Shown: in pieces, positions 20,336 through 32,792 of the stretch
Layout of the letters: every line of letters starts with the position of its first letter
Position numbering within the stretch: the stretch's first letter is position 1
Assembly: GCF_002099425.1 (NCBI RefSeq)
Contig: NW_018344336.1
Location: forward strand, 124,001-188,000
Direction of reading: 5' to 3'
DNA from: Phascolarctos cinereus
Lineage: Eukaryota; Chordata; Mammalia; Diprotodontia; Phascolarctidae
DNA length: 64,000 nt
Made by a program: the position numbers and the translations under genes
Notes under the pieces: generated by a model
Seen by the model: only the letters and a program-made list of their open reading frames with translations
Databases searched by the model: none
What the model was told of the DNA's origin: nothing

Positions 20336-22184
20336 GGGGCCAGAAATGATGCCCAGAGACCCCCTGCTGTCTGTCCACATGGCCCTCTGTCCCCCTCTTC
20401 AAAACCACTGGGCTCTCTGTATTATTATCCTTGAGGGCTCAGACATTTCCTCTGTATATTCATGTAAGGGAGTTATCCTCCCTTCTTTGTCTATTCTTCC
20501 TTATGATTACTGAATGATTCTCCATATAAAGGTACATATTAGATTTTATATATATATGATTAAATAATCTTATATAAAGAAAAGAACCTATATATCTCAT
20601 TATATATATATATATATACATATATTCTCCATATTTATCTATGAGTACTAATATACATGACTACAGAGTCTCTCTCCTGTAAAGTGTCAATGATTCATAT
20701 TTGTATAAATGAATATGGAGAGAATGTATGTTGAGTAAGACATATGAAGACAGAGGATATTTACTGGTGACCTGAAAGTTGGTTAAAGAGACAACAAGCT
20801 ACGTGATAAGTAAATTCATATTGTTTTATTCATTATTCCCTTAACTAGCGCATGTACATGGAATCACAGCTTTAACTCTGTACTCAAGCAATTTTTGGAG
20901 GACATTTAAACCCTGACTCAGGATGTCTGTGTTACTCAAAAAAAAAAAATACAGCCTCCATTTGTTTTTTAACATATAACATGGGAAAGGAAATTTCTTA
21001 GATGAATAGGTTGTCAAAGTGTCAATTGAAATTATACATCCAGAATATCTGTGTCCATAGGATATGTCCATAGGATACAAAGATAAGAAAAGTCCCACTA
21101 TTCAAGAGAGTGTCTGGTCCCAGGTATCCTGTCCTTAGTGATCACAAACAGGAAGAATGCTGGTCAGTTCCATCTGGTCCTGTAGTTGCTGACACAGGAA
21201 GGGATATTTTTAGTTTACTCAGAGAGAAAAGATTAATTCAGGTTTTTGGCCCTTATTGGGGCTAAATTGATCTTATTATTATTATTATTAATTTTTAGGC
21301 AATTGGGGTTAAGTGACTTGCCCAGGGTCACACAGCTAGTAAGTGTCAAGTGTTTTTGGTCTGAGGCCAGATTTGAACTCAGGTCCTCCTAATTTCAGGG
21401 CCGGTGCTCTATCCACTGTGCCACCTAGCTTCCCCCTCTCAATTAATCTTAAATGATTATCAATACATGTATGTATATACACAGGTTCTTTCTCTTCATT
21501 CTTATGTACATGTACTCATTGATACTTTCTATAAATTAATTTATACGACTTACAAATTCTGTCTTTATGAACATTAGCAATCATTCTCATGGAATACTAT
21601 ATGAAAACTTACACAATCATTCTCTATTCATCTATGAGAACCCATTTTATCCCTTTTCATATGTATGTGTGTAATTCTCCTATATTACTTCTATACACCT
21701 GAGAGTATTCTACTACTTCTCTCCCTGTAACAGAATTTATGAAGACTCCTGTCTATGCACACAGAGAATATATCAGTATTCATATATAAGAATATACAGA
21801 GAATGAGGGTGTACATATAGGAATATGGAAGTAATGAGTTCTCATAAATGAAGTTCTCAGATAGGAATGTATAAAGACTGAGTTCTCATATATATAGCAA
21901 ATATATGAATAATCATATATATATGACTCAAAATGAACAGATACTATATTAATATGCATTGAATAGATAATTGTTCATATGTGTGTGACCATAGAGAAAA
22001 TATAGGGGAAACCTCATATATTGATTAATATAAAAAGTATATATGAGGACTAAAATATGTATAGCAAGGGAGTACGAAAAAGTATTTATATAAAAAGAAA
22101 ACATATCTATATGCAGATGTATAGATACAGTAAGAGAAGAGTACTGATACATGTCATAATATATATGGAAGACAGGAATGCTTA
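20336..22184. repeat. AT-rich zone downstream of P4
   Basis: Long degenerate tandem zone, with TA runs near 20,600 and GAATATGG/GAGAATG words. Between about 20,760 and 21,260 is a less repetitive stretch (ACAACAAGCTACGTGATAAG ... TTTGGCCCTTATTGGGGC) without a copy elsewhere in the window. I see no gene in it. Confidence 0.6.
21276..21440 (-). mobile_element. WSINE1/SINE1-type SINE with target duplication
   Basis: A - strand SINE with A-rich tail (TTATTATTATTATTAATTTT on +) and head ending GCCACCTAGCTTCCCCC. Flanks AATTGATCTTA and AATTAATCTTA form the target duplication. It is found only in this copy of the AT zone, so it is a late insertion. Confidence 0.88.
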
Positions 22185-22579
22185 CCTATGAGGAGATATG
22201 TCCAGATGTTCCACCATCTTTGTCCATGAGATTTCCCTTAGAAGTTAAGGTTCTCAGCCTGTTTTGTCTTTATCTGTCAGAACTCTCCACTTCCCAAGTC
22301 AACCAGATGTTTGTGAAGACCCTCTGGAGACCCCCTTTTATCTCCTCACCAAGATTACTAATCAATATCTATTAAAATTGTTTATGAAATGATTGTACTG
22401 GAGATGCATGAGTGTGAGTGTATATTAACTGTAGGAGTGTGTGTGTATGTGTATGTGTGTGTGTGTTTCTGTTCCAACTTCCATCCCACCTCTGGTACAA
22501 TCATTGCTAACACCTTGGATTAGGTAATATTGGAGTGTGTTTCATGGAGGCTACATCTTTTCAAATCTGATGCAATTAA
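22185..22579 (+). other. Well-kept segment at AT-zone end, second copy
   Basis: Reads TATGAGGAGATATGTCCAGA ... GAAGACCCTCTGGAGACCCC ... ATTAAAATTGTTTATGAAAT and then the TG linker. It continues as if a type II module would follow, but is cut at about 22,575 by L1 sequence. Confidence 0.6.
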
Positions 22580-23035
22580 AATTGTATGTAATAAAGGGCC
22601 ATGGAATGATAGACTAAAAATTAATTAGAAACTAAATAATCTAATTCTTGCGAATGAACAGGTCAAATGACAAATCATAGAAATAATCAATAACTTCATT
22701 CAAGAGAATGACCATAATGAGACAACATACCAAAACTTAAGGGATGCAGCAAAAGCAGTTCTTAGGGGAAGTTTTCTATCTCTAAATGCTTATGTGAATA
22801 AAATAGAGAAAAAGGAGATCAATGAATTGGGCATGCAACTAAAAAAAACTAGAAAAAGAACAAATTAAAAATCCTCAATTAAATACAAAATTAGAAAAAC
22901 TGAAAACCAAAAGACAGATTAATAAAACTGAAATTAAGAAAACTATTGAACTAATGAATAAAACTAAGAGCTGCTTTTATGAAAAAAAAAACCAATAAAA
23001 TATATAAACCTTTGGTTAATTTAATTTTAAAAAAG
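22580..23035 (+). mobile_element. LINE-1 ORF2 fragment
   Basis: The + frame, with several stops, reads pieces such as NETTYQNLRDAAKAVLRGSF and LSLNAYVNKIEKKEINELGM. These match the linker between endonuclease and reverse transcriptase of L1 ORF2 (known consensus ...TTYQNLWD.FKAVLRGKFI.LNA...). It is 5'- and 3'-truncated, about 450 bp, and not functional. Confidence 0.8.
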
Positions 23036-24149
23036 AAAGAGGAGACACTTTCTGTAAGGGTTCAGTCTGGAGAGGCTTCTTTGGGTGACAGGTGAGTCCT
23101 ATAGAGGTAGACACACTTTTTCACACTTTTTATTCATTGTTACTTTATGGTCCATGACAGAATCTCTCTTCAGATGCCTGGATGAATACTGAATGTCTGC
23201 TTGGACAGATAGGAATTCTTATCTATGACTGACTATGTCGAAATATTCCATGATCCTTTTCCACAAGACTTTCCTTAAGACTTAAGCTTCTCAGCCTGTT
23301 TTGCCTTTGTCTTCCCAACCTCTCCACTTCTCAAGTCAATCAGATGTTTCTGAAGACCCTCTTCAGACCCCCTTTCATCTCACCCTGATCACTAGTTGAT
23401 ATTGATTAAATTTTTTAATGAAATGATTGTACTGGGGATGCACAAGTATGGGGGTGTATAAGTATAGGAGCCTGTGTCTTTCTGTGTGTATCCTGACTTC
23501 TATTCCATCCTCATTATGTCATTGTTGAATTCAGTCTGAATATATTCCTCCCACCTCCCTTATCCAATGGGTCACTCTATAAAATAGAGATTTTAAAAAG
23601 GCAAAAAACCCCAAAGTAAAACAACCCAGTTCAGTTCATGTCACACAGCTCTTGAGTTTACACCACTGTAATGTACTTAATGTGTACCATTGGGTCTTTG
23701 AGTGGTATTCAGCTTATTCTCCAGACCATCAAAGCTGAGAGAGCAAGAAGTGTCTTTTCACCACTTTGTGTGTGTCCTGCTGCCCAGGATGGAGTTCCCG
23801 CTAATGATAGGACCATAATCAATGTTTACTGAAGCCCATTCATGTAGGAAAACAATTTGGTATTAAGCCTAAAAACTCACTTGAAATGGGAGTGCCCTTA
23901 TAGCTTATACATTGCTGACTTTATACTGCAAAGAAACCAAAAATATTTCCATATACCATGTGTCCCGAAAGTCTTAGTGCAGCTTTAAGTTCTTAAACCT
24001 TTTAGAGTTTATAGTTTTCGGGTATATATCAAAATATTCACCCCCACAGTATGTGGTCACAAAGCACCTGGAATAAAGTAGAGCCCTATTGATTTCAGAA
24101 ATGAATGAATTGTTGAGAGTGAGGGAAAAAGGCATGTATCAAGTTTCAC
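23036..24149 (+). repeat. Block D plus block C
   Basis: Block D starts CTTTCTGTAAGGGTTCAGTC, includes a third copy of the well-kept AT-end segment (23,210-23,440) and TCAGTTCATGTCACACAGCT. Block C follows from about 23,735 with the mariner-like half element at 23,968. The whole is repeated at 50,810-51,960. Confidence 0.7.
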
Positions 24150-24617
24150 CTCTGGCCAGCACATAGTAGGTATGCATAATGACTGTCTACAAACCAGGCA
24201 TTAGTTAAGTGCTCTACACATATGATCTGACGTGCTTCACACAAAGGCACTGTGTGGTGGTATTCTAATCCCCATATTGCAGTTAAGAAAATATGATCTT
24301 ATATGATCCTCACAGCAAACCTGGGAAGGACATGTTCCTCTCCTGATTTTACAGTTGAGGAAACTGAAGCAGGCAGAAGTTAAAGGACTTTCCTAGGATC
24401 TCACAGAGCTGGCCAAAGTGTGAGACTGGATTTGAACTCTGGGCTTTCTGACTTCAAGCTCAGTGCTCTATCCACTGTGCTACGCAGCTGCCTAATGGTA
24501 CCAGCCTATAATAGTATGCTACTGGGCTGTAAGAAATGACAAATGTGAAGATTTCAGAGAAACTTGGGAAGACTTCCGTATATGAATACAGAGTAAAATA
24601 AGCAAAACCAGTAAAAC
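24150..24617 (-). mobile_element. MIR-type SINE and LINE-like scrap
   Basis: MIR-type SINE on the - strand to about 24,495 with an internal rearrangement near 24,290 (duplicated ATATGATCT). The scrap follows to 24,617, where its end is lost. Confidence 0.7.
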
Positions 24618-24766
24618 AGTAGGTAGGTGGTGCAGTGGATAGAGCATTCGCCCTGGAATCAGGAAGACCTGAGTTCAAATCTAGTCTCAGACACTTGACA
24701 CTTACTAGCTGTGTGACCCTGGGCATGTCACAGCCCCAATTGCCTCAGCAAAGAGAAAAAACCCTA
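24618..24766 (+). mobile_element. WSINE1/SINE1-type SINE
   Basis: The same insertion as 13,604-13,748, with tail CCCCAATTGCCTCAGCAAAG and right flank AAAACCCTAAATAG. The left target copy is missing, so a small deletion occurred after duplication. Confidence 0.85.
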
Positions 24767-24804
24767 AATAGAAAAGACAGTGCTATATGAAATGACCGTA
24801 TGAA

Positions 24805-24895
<91 letters not shown>

Positions 24896-25094
24896 AAGGA
24901 CAGGAAGAAAGAGGGCAGAAGGGAAAGTGGGAGGGAAGGAGAAAGACAGATAGAATATACAATATAAAACCTCTTTACAATTATTAGTAATAATGTGGAA
25001 TGGTCTTTATTATGGAACACATCTTTGTCTCTTGTACTGTCCTTAGACTGGCTTTAACTTTGATATTTCCCTAAATAAATGAAGTGATTAACAG
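24767..25094. repeat. TG/GA microsatellite and leader
   Basis: (TG)n at 24,808-24,838 joins (GA)n to about 24,893, followed by GAAGGAAGGACAGG variants and a shortened leader. Confidence 0.75.
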
Positions 25095-26290
25095 TTCAGT
25101 CCAGCCACCCAGCCTGGTGATGAAGTGTTTATGGTACTCTTGGTGAAGTTGCTCTTCCATAATTCTGTCCTCATTTTGACCAACGACTGGATTTCTCTCC
25201 TGCTTCTGGCCTCTTTAGCCTCTCCTGGGCTATCACCTCCAAGCCCCAGGAAAATGTTCAAGGAGGGTTCTGGGTGAAGCACCTAGGGGTCATCCCTCTT
25301 ACTTCACAAATGGACAAAACATTCAGGGAAGTTATGGATTTTACTTAAGGCTCACCCTGCTCACTGTGCATCCCAAACTGGCCCAAAGCTGGGTTTTGGG
25401 GGGCTCCATTTGCCCTTCCCTAATCCTCACAGTCATAACTGAAGACTCGCAGAACCCTTAGTTATATGGGGAAGCTGCCCTTCACCTTCTGGGGTGTGCC
25501 ATCCCAGAGACCCTCAGTCCATGAAGCTTCGCTGGCAGAGGAGGAAGAGGTGGAGGCTTGGTACAAGTCCTGGATCTGCCTATTACTGGCAGTGTGACCA
25601 TGGCAATGTCCCTGCAATCCTTTTCACCTCAGTTATGTTTTCTCTAAATTAGGACGTTAAACCAAATGAGCGCTGGGGTCTCTTTTAGCCCTAAACCCAT
25701 CCACTCCTATAAGTGCATTCAGTCTCTACCCCCACATCCATAGTCCTCCCCTAATGTTAGCCAACTGCCCCTCACTCCCCAGCTGAGCAGACCCTGCTAG
25801 TGGACTGCTTTCCCTTGCGGCAGCTTCCCATCACAAGTTCTGCCCTTATTCTAACTCAAAGATTGGAATGAATACAATGGTTCTTCGTGGACCTGACTCC
25901 TGAACCAAAGCATCCCATCCCCCCCATTTCCTCCCCTCTCCCCCTTCCCTTGGCCCCCTCAAATGGATTGTCACATCTCAAAACCCCAGGGAAGTAAAAA
26001 AAGAAGTTCCGGAAAGAAAAGGTCCAGAAAGGGACCATTTGGGGACTGTTGCCCTACTATGGGCAGGAGTCCTGGAGTCTCGGGCTTATGCTTTCTGACA
26101 CCTTATTTCCGATGCACTGGAGAAAGAACCTCAGGTGGGCTTTGTGAAGGTCCACTGACCTCTCTTCCCCCTCAGATATCAACTCCCAGCACCCGAATCT
26201 GGGCAAGGTGGACCCCCCAGTGAGAGCTGATGGCAAATGACATGGATGTCCACTTTAGAGAGTCAGGAGGTCCCCATATGGCAGCCCTGC
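25095..26290 (+). repeat. Chimeric module: type I body, type II tail (second)
   Basis: The switch from type I to type II falls at about 26,190 (CTCCCAGCACCCGAATCTGG), at the same base as in 14.09-15.24 kb. The promoter is absent here too. Confidence 0.8.
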
Positions 26291-26550
26291 CCCACCCCCC
26301 ACTACTTCTACATTAATATGTACATATTCATATATAGAGAGAGAATGCATAAATATTCAGAGAATATATGACAACTCATTCTTATGAATATCTTGGATAT
26401 GACCATATGTAAGTACTCATATTCTCTCTACATATTCACATACATAAATACTCACATTTCTCTATATACATTCTATCACCACAAAGGTAGAAATAAAACA
26501 GAGGAGTAAGTGTTCATGGCCAAAATATGGTAAGTTTCAAGTGATATTAT
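26291..26550. repeat. AT-rich zone
   Basis: Partner of 15,236-15,502. It ends GTGATATTAT at the LTR boundary. Confidence 0.7.
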
Positions 26551-27136
26551 TGAGATCTGAGAGGTTTAGACCCCTAAAAGACTACATCATAGGATGGGGT
26601 TTTCTGCAATGAATTCACAGCCTCGAGCATTCTTTGATTCAAGGTAGCAAAGATTTATTGTTAGGCAATGCACTGGGCAGAGCTTTTTAAGGAACCTGCA
26701 ACCTAACAGGAATGATGCTAATGCTTAAATAGGAAAAACAGTGGCAAGAATGTTAATTAGGTGATAACCTACATCATTCACTACTGGAAACTGAGGGCAG
26801 GGGGTTTCCTAAGGGCCGTGTTTTTGATATGTTATGTCTGTACCAAGATAGTTGGAGGAGCTGGCATCTACAGCTTGACCTCTGGATTGTACAGGGTAAC
26901 TGTGGGCATCAGTGCTGGATGGTTCTCCTGGTACAAGATAGTCCTGGTCATACAAGGGAAATTCTACAGAGGTCAGTTTGTTCTTGTAACAGGGAGACAC
27001 AGTTTGCCTCACTGGGCCCACTCATCACTGCCAGAGATAGGGTCTTTGGGCTGGAGGGAAACTGTCAAGGATCGTGTTTCAGAGGTTAGGGAGAAATATG
27101 ATCTTAGAAGTGGGGTCCCAGTACAAGCACCCCATT
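26551..27136 (-). mobile_element. Solo LTR of an endogenous retrovirus, copy b
   Basis: Same family, orientation and insertion point as copy a, with which it was duplicated. Ends TGAGATCTGAGAGG and AGCACCCCAT on the + strand. It has an AATAAA signal and a TATA-like region; no internal part is seen. Fossil. Confidence 0.75.
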
Positions 27137-27267
27137 ACTACAATGTTGTCTGTTCATTTCTTAGGGTAGCTAAATTGCACAGTGGACAGAGTGCTGGGCC
27201 TGGAGTCAGGAAGGCTCCTTTTCCTGAGTTCAAATCTGGCCTTAGACAAAAGGTAGCTGTGTGACCC
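27137..27267 (+). mobile_element. MAR1-type SINE, 5' part only
   Basis: Starts GGGTAGCTAAATTGCACAGT at 27,164 and ends CTGTGTGACCCTGGCCATG at the shared fold-back junction. Confidence 0.75.
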
Positions 27268-27687
27268 TGGCCATGTTCCCTGTAGAGCTGAGGGCTCTGG
27301 GAGTCTTCAGTTATGACTGTAGGGTTAAGGGATGGGCAAACTGAGCCTATCCGTACTCAGCTGTGGGCCAGCCTGGCATACACAGTGAGCGGGATGAGCA
27401 TTAGTAAAAACCAAGTCTTCCCTGAATGTTTTGTCCATTTGTGAAGTAAGAGCGATGACCCCTAGCTGCTTCACCCAGAACACTGAATGAAGATTTTCCG
27501 GGTACTTGGAGGTGATAGCCCAGGAGAGGCTGAATGTTGCCAGAAGCAGGAGCAAAATCCAATGGTTGGTCAAAATGAGGACAGAAATATGGGAGAACAA
27601 CATCACCGGGAGAGCTATAAACACTTAGTCACCAGGCTTAGTGGCTTGGTACAAGAAAAAAAGAAACATCCCATGATAAAAACCCTT
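27268..27687 (-). repeat. Type I fragment, copy h (inverted)
   Basis: Body and head read backwards (AGTCTTCAGTTATGACTGTA ... CAAAATGAGGACAGAAATAT). It extends further than copy e at 16.3 kb. It ends in a shortened leader, then jumps at about 27,687 (AAAACCCTTGGAAAGTAG) to the MITE flank, so the microsatellite, LINE-like scrap and MIR-type SINE are missing. Confidence 0.8.
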
Positions 27688-28022
27688 GGAAAGTAGATAC
27701 AAACTCAATACTGAAGCCCACATATCTTCAGAGGGGATGGGGTAACCGTGTTCAGAAGGCTATGGAAGCATAAAGTTTGACACAAATATTGAAGGTAAAA
27801 CAATCAGGTGAAAATAATTTCCAGACCTCAAATCCATCCAATAGGACTCAGGGGTGGGCAACCTGAGGCCTGGAGGTCACCTGTGGTCCTCTAGTCCCTG
27901 AAGTGTGGCTCTTTGATTGAATCCACACTTTTGTTCTGTGAAGTTTGGATTCAGTTGAAGGGGCACACTTGAGGACCTAGAGGGCCACATGTGGTCTGGA
28001 GGCTGCAGATTCCCCACCCCTG
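27688..28022. mobile_element. MITE flank and hAT-type MITE
   Basis: Flank with CCACATATCTTCAGAGGGGA, then the MITE at 27,849-28,022 (ends CAGGGGTGGGCAACCTGAGG and ATTCCCCACCCCTG). The centre GAATCCACACTTTTGTTCTG pairs with itself. Confidence 0.8.
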
Positions 28023-28271
28023 CTAGGTGATCCAAGAACACCTGTTTCTGCTATTTGTGGCTGTGGAGGACAGAGATGGCATGAGGCCTCCTTTCCTCAA
28101 AGGGTAATCAAATACATGCCTTATCGCCCAGGACTGCTGACAATCTTATAGAGACACCATGTAGCTACATCTACATGCTCTATAGACAAGATGATTATCT
28201 ATAGCACTTTAAAAATCTACGTACGCATGTATTTATACATAAATATTTGTACATATGTAGAGAAACACAGA
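28023..28271 (-). other. Unit linker (inverted)
   Basis: Reverse complement of 12,567-12,816, with the same unusual words TACGTACGCATGTATTTATA. No gene seen. Confidence 0.6.
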
Positions 28272-28781
28272 GAGCACCTAGGTGGCATAATAGATAGTGT
28301 GCCAGCAATCAGGAAGAGTTGAGTTCAAATCTATTTGCAGAAACTTACTGGCTGTGTGACCCTGGGCAAGTCACTTAACATTTTTGTCTCAGTTTCTTCA
28401 TATGTCAAAAGAGCTGGAGAGGGAAATGGCAAACCACTCCAGTATCTTGGCCAAAGATACCCCCTATGAGGTCATGAAGAATCAGACATGACTGTACATA
28501 AAGAACAACAATAACAAAGGTAGAAGAAAATACTTAGTTTTTCTTTGTCTTTCAATCCTGTCTGACTCTTTCTTACCCCATTCAAAGGTTTCTGGCCAAG
28601 AGAGTGGAGTGCTTGGCCATTTCCTTCTCCAGCTCATTTTACAGTTGAGGAAACTGAGAGGCAAGTGACTTGACCAGGGTCTCACAGCTAGCAAGTGTCT
28701 TAGGCTAGATTAGAACTCAGTAAGATGAACCTTCCTGACTCCAGGCCCAGCACTCTGTCTGCTGGGTAACTTAGTTACCCT
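28272..28781. mobile_element. Inverted pair of MAR1-type SINEs
   Basis: Members 28,272-28,520 (+) and about 28,530-28,781 (-). Nearly every base matches the inverted pair at 12.06-12.57 kb, far closer than other pairs. Confidence 0.8.
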
Positions 28782-29044
28782 AAGAAAAGAACAGATAGCA
28801 TTATATGATGTAAAATTTATCACATTTTGTCCATGAACACTTACTTCTCTGTTTTAATTTCTACCTTTCTGGTCATACACTGTATGTAGAGAAATATGAA
28901 TATTTTTGTATTTGAATGTATGGAGAAAATATGAGTACTCATATGAGTATATTCTTGATATTCATAGGAATGAGTTGTCATGTATTCTCTGCATATTCAT
29001 ATATTCTCTCTATCTTGGTATACGTGAATACATACATACTAAAG
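28782..29044. repeat. AT-rich zone with 16-bp palindrome
   Basis: ATATGAGTACTCATAT at 28,929-28,944 mirrors 11,895-11,910. Partner of 11.79-12.06 kb. Confidence 0.75.
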
Positions 29045-29355
29045 TAGAATTAGTAGAAGGTGGGCAGCATTGCCTTGTGAGGACCTCCTGACTCACTAAA
29101 GAGGACATCCATGTTACTTGTCATCAGCGCTCACTGGGGGGTCCACCTTGCCCAGATTTAGGTCTTCTTGGCTTTTGGCTCTCTGTGCACACCTCTGGGC
29201 TGGGAGTGGCAATCCCAGGAGCAAGGGACTCCTGGGGGATGAGAAATGTACCCAATGGTCACCTGAGGCTCTGGGGCCTGAGCAGCTGCCAAAAGAGGCC
29301 ACCAAAATAACATCTCTAACCCCTAGACTAGATGAGCTCTCAGGTTTCTTTTAGC
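29045..29355 (-). repeat. Type II tail, copy d, carrying the shared inversion junction
   Basis: The tail runs to about 29,325, where AGACTAGATGAGCTCTCAGG shows the junction also seen at 11,512. At 29,355 it jumps to the AT-zone end (AGGCTGAGAACCTTAAG). About 950 bp present in the + partner is missing. Confidence 0.8.
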
Positions 29356-30367
29356 CCCCCAGGCTGAGAACCTTAAGTACTAAGGCAAATCTCACGGGAA
29401 AAGATCTGAACATGTGTCTTCATAGATGACAATTCCTATCTTCCATTTGTATTTTGATATGTATGAGGACTTATCTCTTCTCTTAGTGTATCCATACAAC
29501 TTAATCCTGAAAAGTTCTCTTTACATATGAATAGTACATCATACATCCCTGCTGCTCATATTTCATTATTCATATATCCTTCTTATATATTAAACAATAT
29601 CTATATATGGGCTCCCCCATTTTCTCTATAGAAACATATATATGAGCAATATATATCAGTGTATATAAATATACAACCTAGTCTCTTTTGACCCATGTGT
29701 GATTATTCTTCTCTTCTCTCTAGAAGGTCCCCTATATGAGCAGTTTTTGAGTCTTCCTCCATTCCTCTGAGGACTTCATTTATGAGTACTCATTCAGTCC
29801 ATGTCCCTGTACCTAAGGGTACCCTTATTCTCCACCGATATTCCTATATATCAGCACTGATAAACTCACTGTGTTCAGACACAGGAGGCTTCCTAAATTC
29901 TCTCACAGGAAGAGAAGCAGTAGAATACTTTCAGGTATTTAGGGAGATTATGGGAGAGCTCTTATCAGGGATCATAGCCGCAGAATGTCAGCATACACAC
30001 ACAAACATATACAGGAAAAGAGAGAACAGGGTACTCATACAGATAATAGAGTGAATGAGTGAGTACTCATACAGGTAGGAAAAGAGAGAGTGGTTACTAA
30101 TGTTTATGAGGAGGTAGAATGTATGAGTCATATTAATGAATTACAGAAAGTATAAATGAGAACATGTACATAGGAATGAAGGGAAAGAACCTGAGTACAT
30201 ACATATGTATATATTTGTGAATCTATCCTTTGACTTCTTATGTATGAATTCTCATATATTCTCTATATATTCACATACATGAATATGAAGTATGTATATT
30301 TTAGGAGATTGACTCTGTGGTCATATATATGAGTATTCATAGATGAACATAGGGAATAAAGACAAAT

Positions 30368-30398
<31 letters not shown>

Positions 30399-30639
30399 GT
30401 TTTTGTTCTATATAGGAACATAAAAGGCATGTGTGTATATATATCCACCCATATCCATTCGTATCCATGTATATATATGATATACAGAGCACCATTCAGT
30501 CCTCATAAATATGAATAGAGAGAGGGAATGGAAGATATTCCCTTACATAAATCCACAGAATAAAGTTTTGAGCCCTTCTGGATAAGAATATACAAAGCCC
30601 AGGGGTTTTGAATAGGGAGACAGAGGGCTGTCTGGGCAG
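29356..30639. repeat. AT-rich GAGTACTC zone (inverted partner of 9.4-10.55 kb)
   Basis: GAGTACTC occurs at 29,784 and 30,061. Identity to the + partner is near 90 percent here, clearly lower than in 28.2-29.05 kb. A TA-rich run lies at 30,370-30,400. Confidence 0.7.
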
Positions 30640-32240
30640 GCAACAGAGGTTCACTGGGCATCAGTCCTGGTCCCTGGGGTGCTCCCCCTCCCTTCCCCTG
30701 CTCCCCAAATGATAACAGTCAAGACACTCCGCTGGGAGTTCAAGACACTTGTAGCCGCAGTGGGGGTGGGGAAAATGAGTCAGAAAAGAACTTTGGAAGA
30801 ACAGAAAATGAGTTGGAGAAGGTGTGAAGGAGGGGAAAATGAGCAAGAGAAGGTCTTTGGGAAAACAAAATGAGCTGGAGTGTGGGGGCGGGAAAGAGGG
30901 AAAAGTACTGCAGAGGGTGTGAGGGGGAGGAGAAAATTAGACCAATAGCGTGCGAGGGGAAACGATGCTGTCTCCGTGGAAACAGAGGAATGGGATGCAT
31001 GATGGGGGCCAGTGGAGGGAGCAACGGGATTGGCTGCAGGAAGACTCCTGCCAGACCAAGGCAGACACTGACGTAAATGACTGTGGGCACCGCAGAAGAG
31101 AGGGGAAGGGGTGGGGGAGGTCCACCTTGCCCAAACTGACCTCCCATTGGCTGGTGGCTCCCTGAAGACCCCTAGGGCTAGGAGTGGATACCTGAGAAGG
31201 GATAGAGGCCAGGGGACCCACCCAAAGACCCACTGAGGCTCAGACTCCTGTGCATGGGAGACAAGGGGTCAGGTAACACAATCCCCAGGCCCCAGGACTC
31301 ATGCCCTTAGTAGGGAAATAGTCACCACCAGGTCTCTATGAGACCTCTTCCTTCCACCCACCTGAGCTCTGAGGTCTGACAGTACTTGTGAGAAAGGGGG
31401 GTATCAAGGCGGGGGCTCCTCTGGTTCAGGAAGAACCATGGGATTTATTCCAATCTTTAGGGTGAGAATAAAGGCAGAACTTACTGATGAGGGCTGCCCC
31501 AAGGGAAAGGATGAGACTAGCAGGGTCTGCTCAGCTGGAGAGTGTGGGGCAGTTAGCTAACATTTGGGGAGGGGATATGGATGTGGGGGTAGAGTCTAAA
31601 TGCACTTATAGGTGTGGATATGGTTTAGGGCTAAAAGAGACCCCAGAGCTCTTCTGGTCCAACCTCCTAATTTAGAGAAAACATAACTGAAGTCGAGAGG
31701 AGGGCAGGGTTACACAGCCAAGGTCACACATCCAGTAAGGGAAAGATCCTAGCTTCTACCTCAGCCTCCACCTCTTCCTCCTCTGAGAGCCAAGATTCAT
31801 AGAACAGGAGTCCCTGGGAAGGCTCTCTGCAGAAGCTGGAGGGCAGGTTCCCCAAAGAACTAGGGGTTCTAGGAGTCTTCAGTTATGACTGTGGGCTTTA
31901 GAGAAGGGCAACCTGAGCCCTGGTACCCAGCTTTGTGCCAGCCTGGGATACACAGTGAGCAGGCTGAGCGTTAGTAAAATCCATGCCTTCCCTGAATATT
32001 TTCTCCATTTGTGATGTAAGGGGGATGACCCCTAGTTGCTTCACCCTGAACCCTCCTTGAACATTTTCTTGGGGCTTGGAGGTGAGAGCCCAGGAGAGGC
32101 TGAAGAGGCCAGAAGCAGGAGACAAATCCAATGGCTCGTCAAAATGAGGTCAGTAATATACGAGAGTAACTTCACCAGGAGTGCTATAAACATTTCATCA
32201 CCAGGTGCAGTGACTGAACTGGACTGTTAATCACTTAATT
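30640..32240 (-). repeat. Type I module, copy i (full length, inverted)
   Basis: From the tail (30,640) through promoter, C-rich part, MIR-like core and body to the head (ends 32,190). The pyrimidine minisatellite has two units here (30,770-30,900), one more than in copy c. TGAGTCA (AP-1-type) is at 30,776-30,782. Confidence 0.85.
30940..31152 (-). promoter_or_regulatory. Promoter-like module P5
   Basis: In + coordinates: CCAAT 30,942-30,946; RFX-like GTCTCCGTGGAAAC 30,970-30,983; ATTGG 31,029-31,033; CRE-like TGACGTAA 31,069-31,076; ATTGG 31,146-31,150. Several CpGs remain. The layout is that of P3 reversed. Confidence 0.55.
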
Positions 32241-32506
32241 TATTTAAATTAATACTGAAGTTAATGCCAATCTAAGGAAAGTACAAGAGAGAAAGATGTG
32301 TCCCATGATAAAAACCCTTCCACCCTGACACATTTCACATTATTATTGATTGAAAAGAAGTTGTGCATTAAGGAAAGAGCACACATGCTCTTTTTCTGTC
32401 TGTCTTTCTCTTTCCCTCCCTCTTTCTTTCTTTCCCTCCTTCTTCCTGTCCTATCTTCTCTCTCTCTCCCTCTTTCTGTCTCTCTCTCTGTCTCTGTCTC
32501 TCTCTG

Positions 32507-32591
<85 letters not shown>

Positions 32592-32785
32592 CACACAAAC
32601 ATTCTTTATACTATCATTTCATATAGCACTTTCTTTTGTATATAGCTTTTTGCAGCCCATCTGACATTTTTTCCCTGCTTTTGCTTATTTTACTCTGCAT
32701 TCCTATACTTAAGTCTTCCCAAATTTCTCTAAAACCTTCATATTTATCATTTCTTATATCCCAGTAATACTCTATTATACTTTGC
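32241..32785. repeat. Leader, TC/AC microsatellite and LINE-like scrap (inverted)
   Basis: (TC)n with variants at 32,395-32,555 passes into (AC)n to about 32,598. The scrap lies at 32,640-32,785. Ser/Leu/His-rich frames here are microsatellite artefacts. Confidence 0.75.
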
Positions 32786-32792
32786 TATCATT

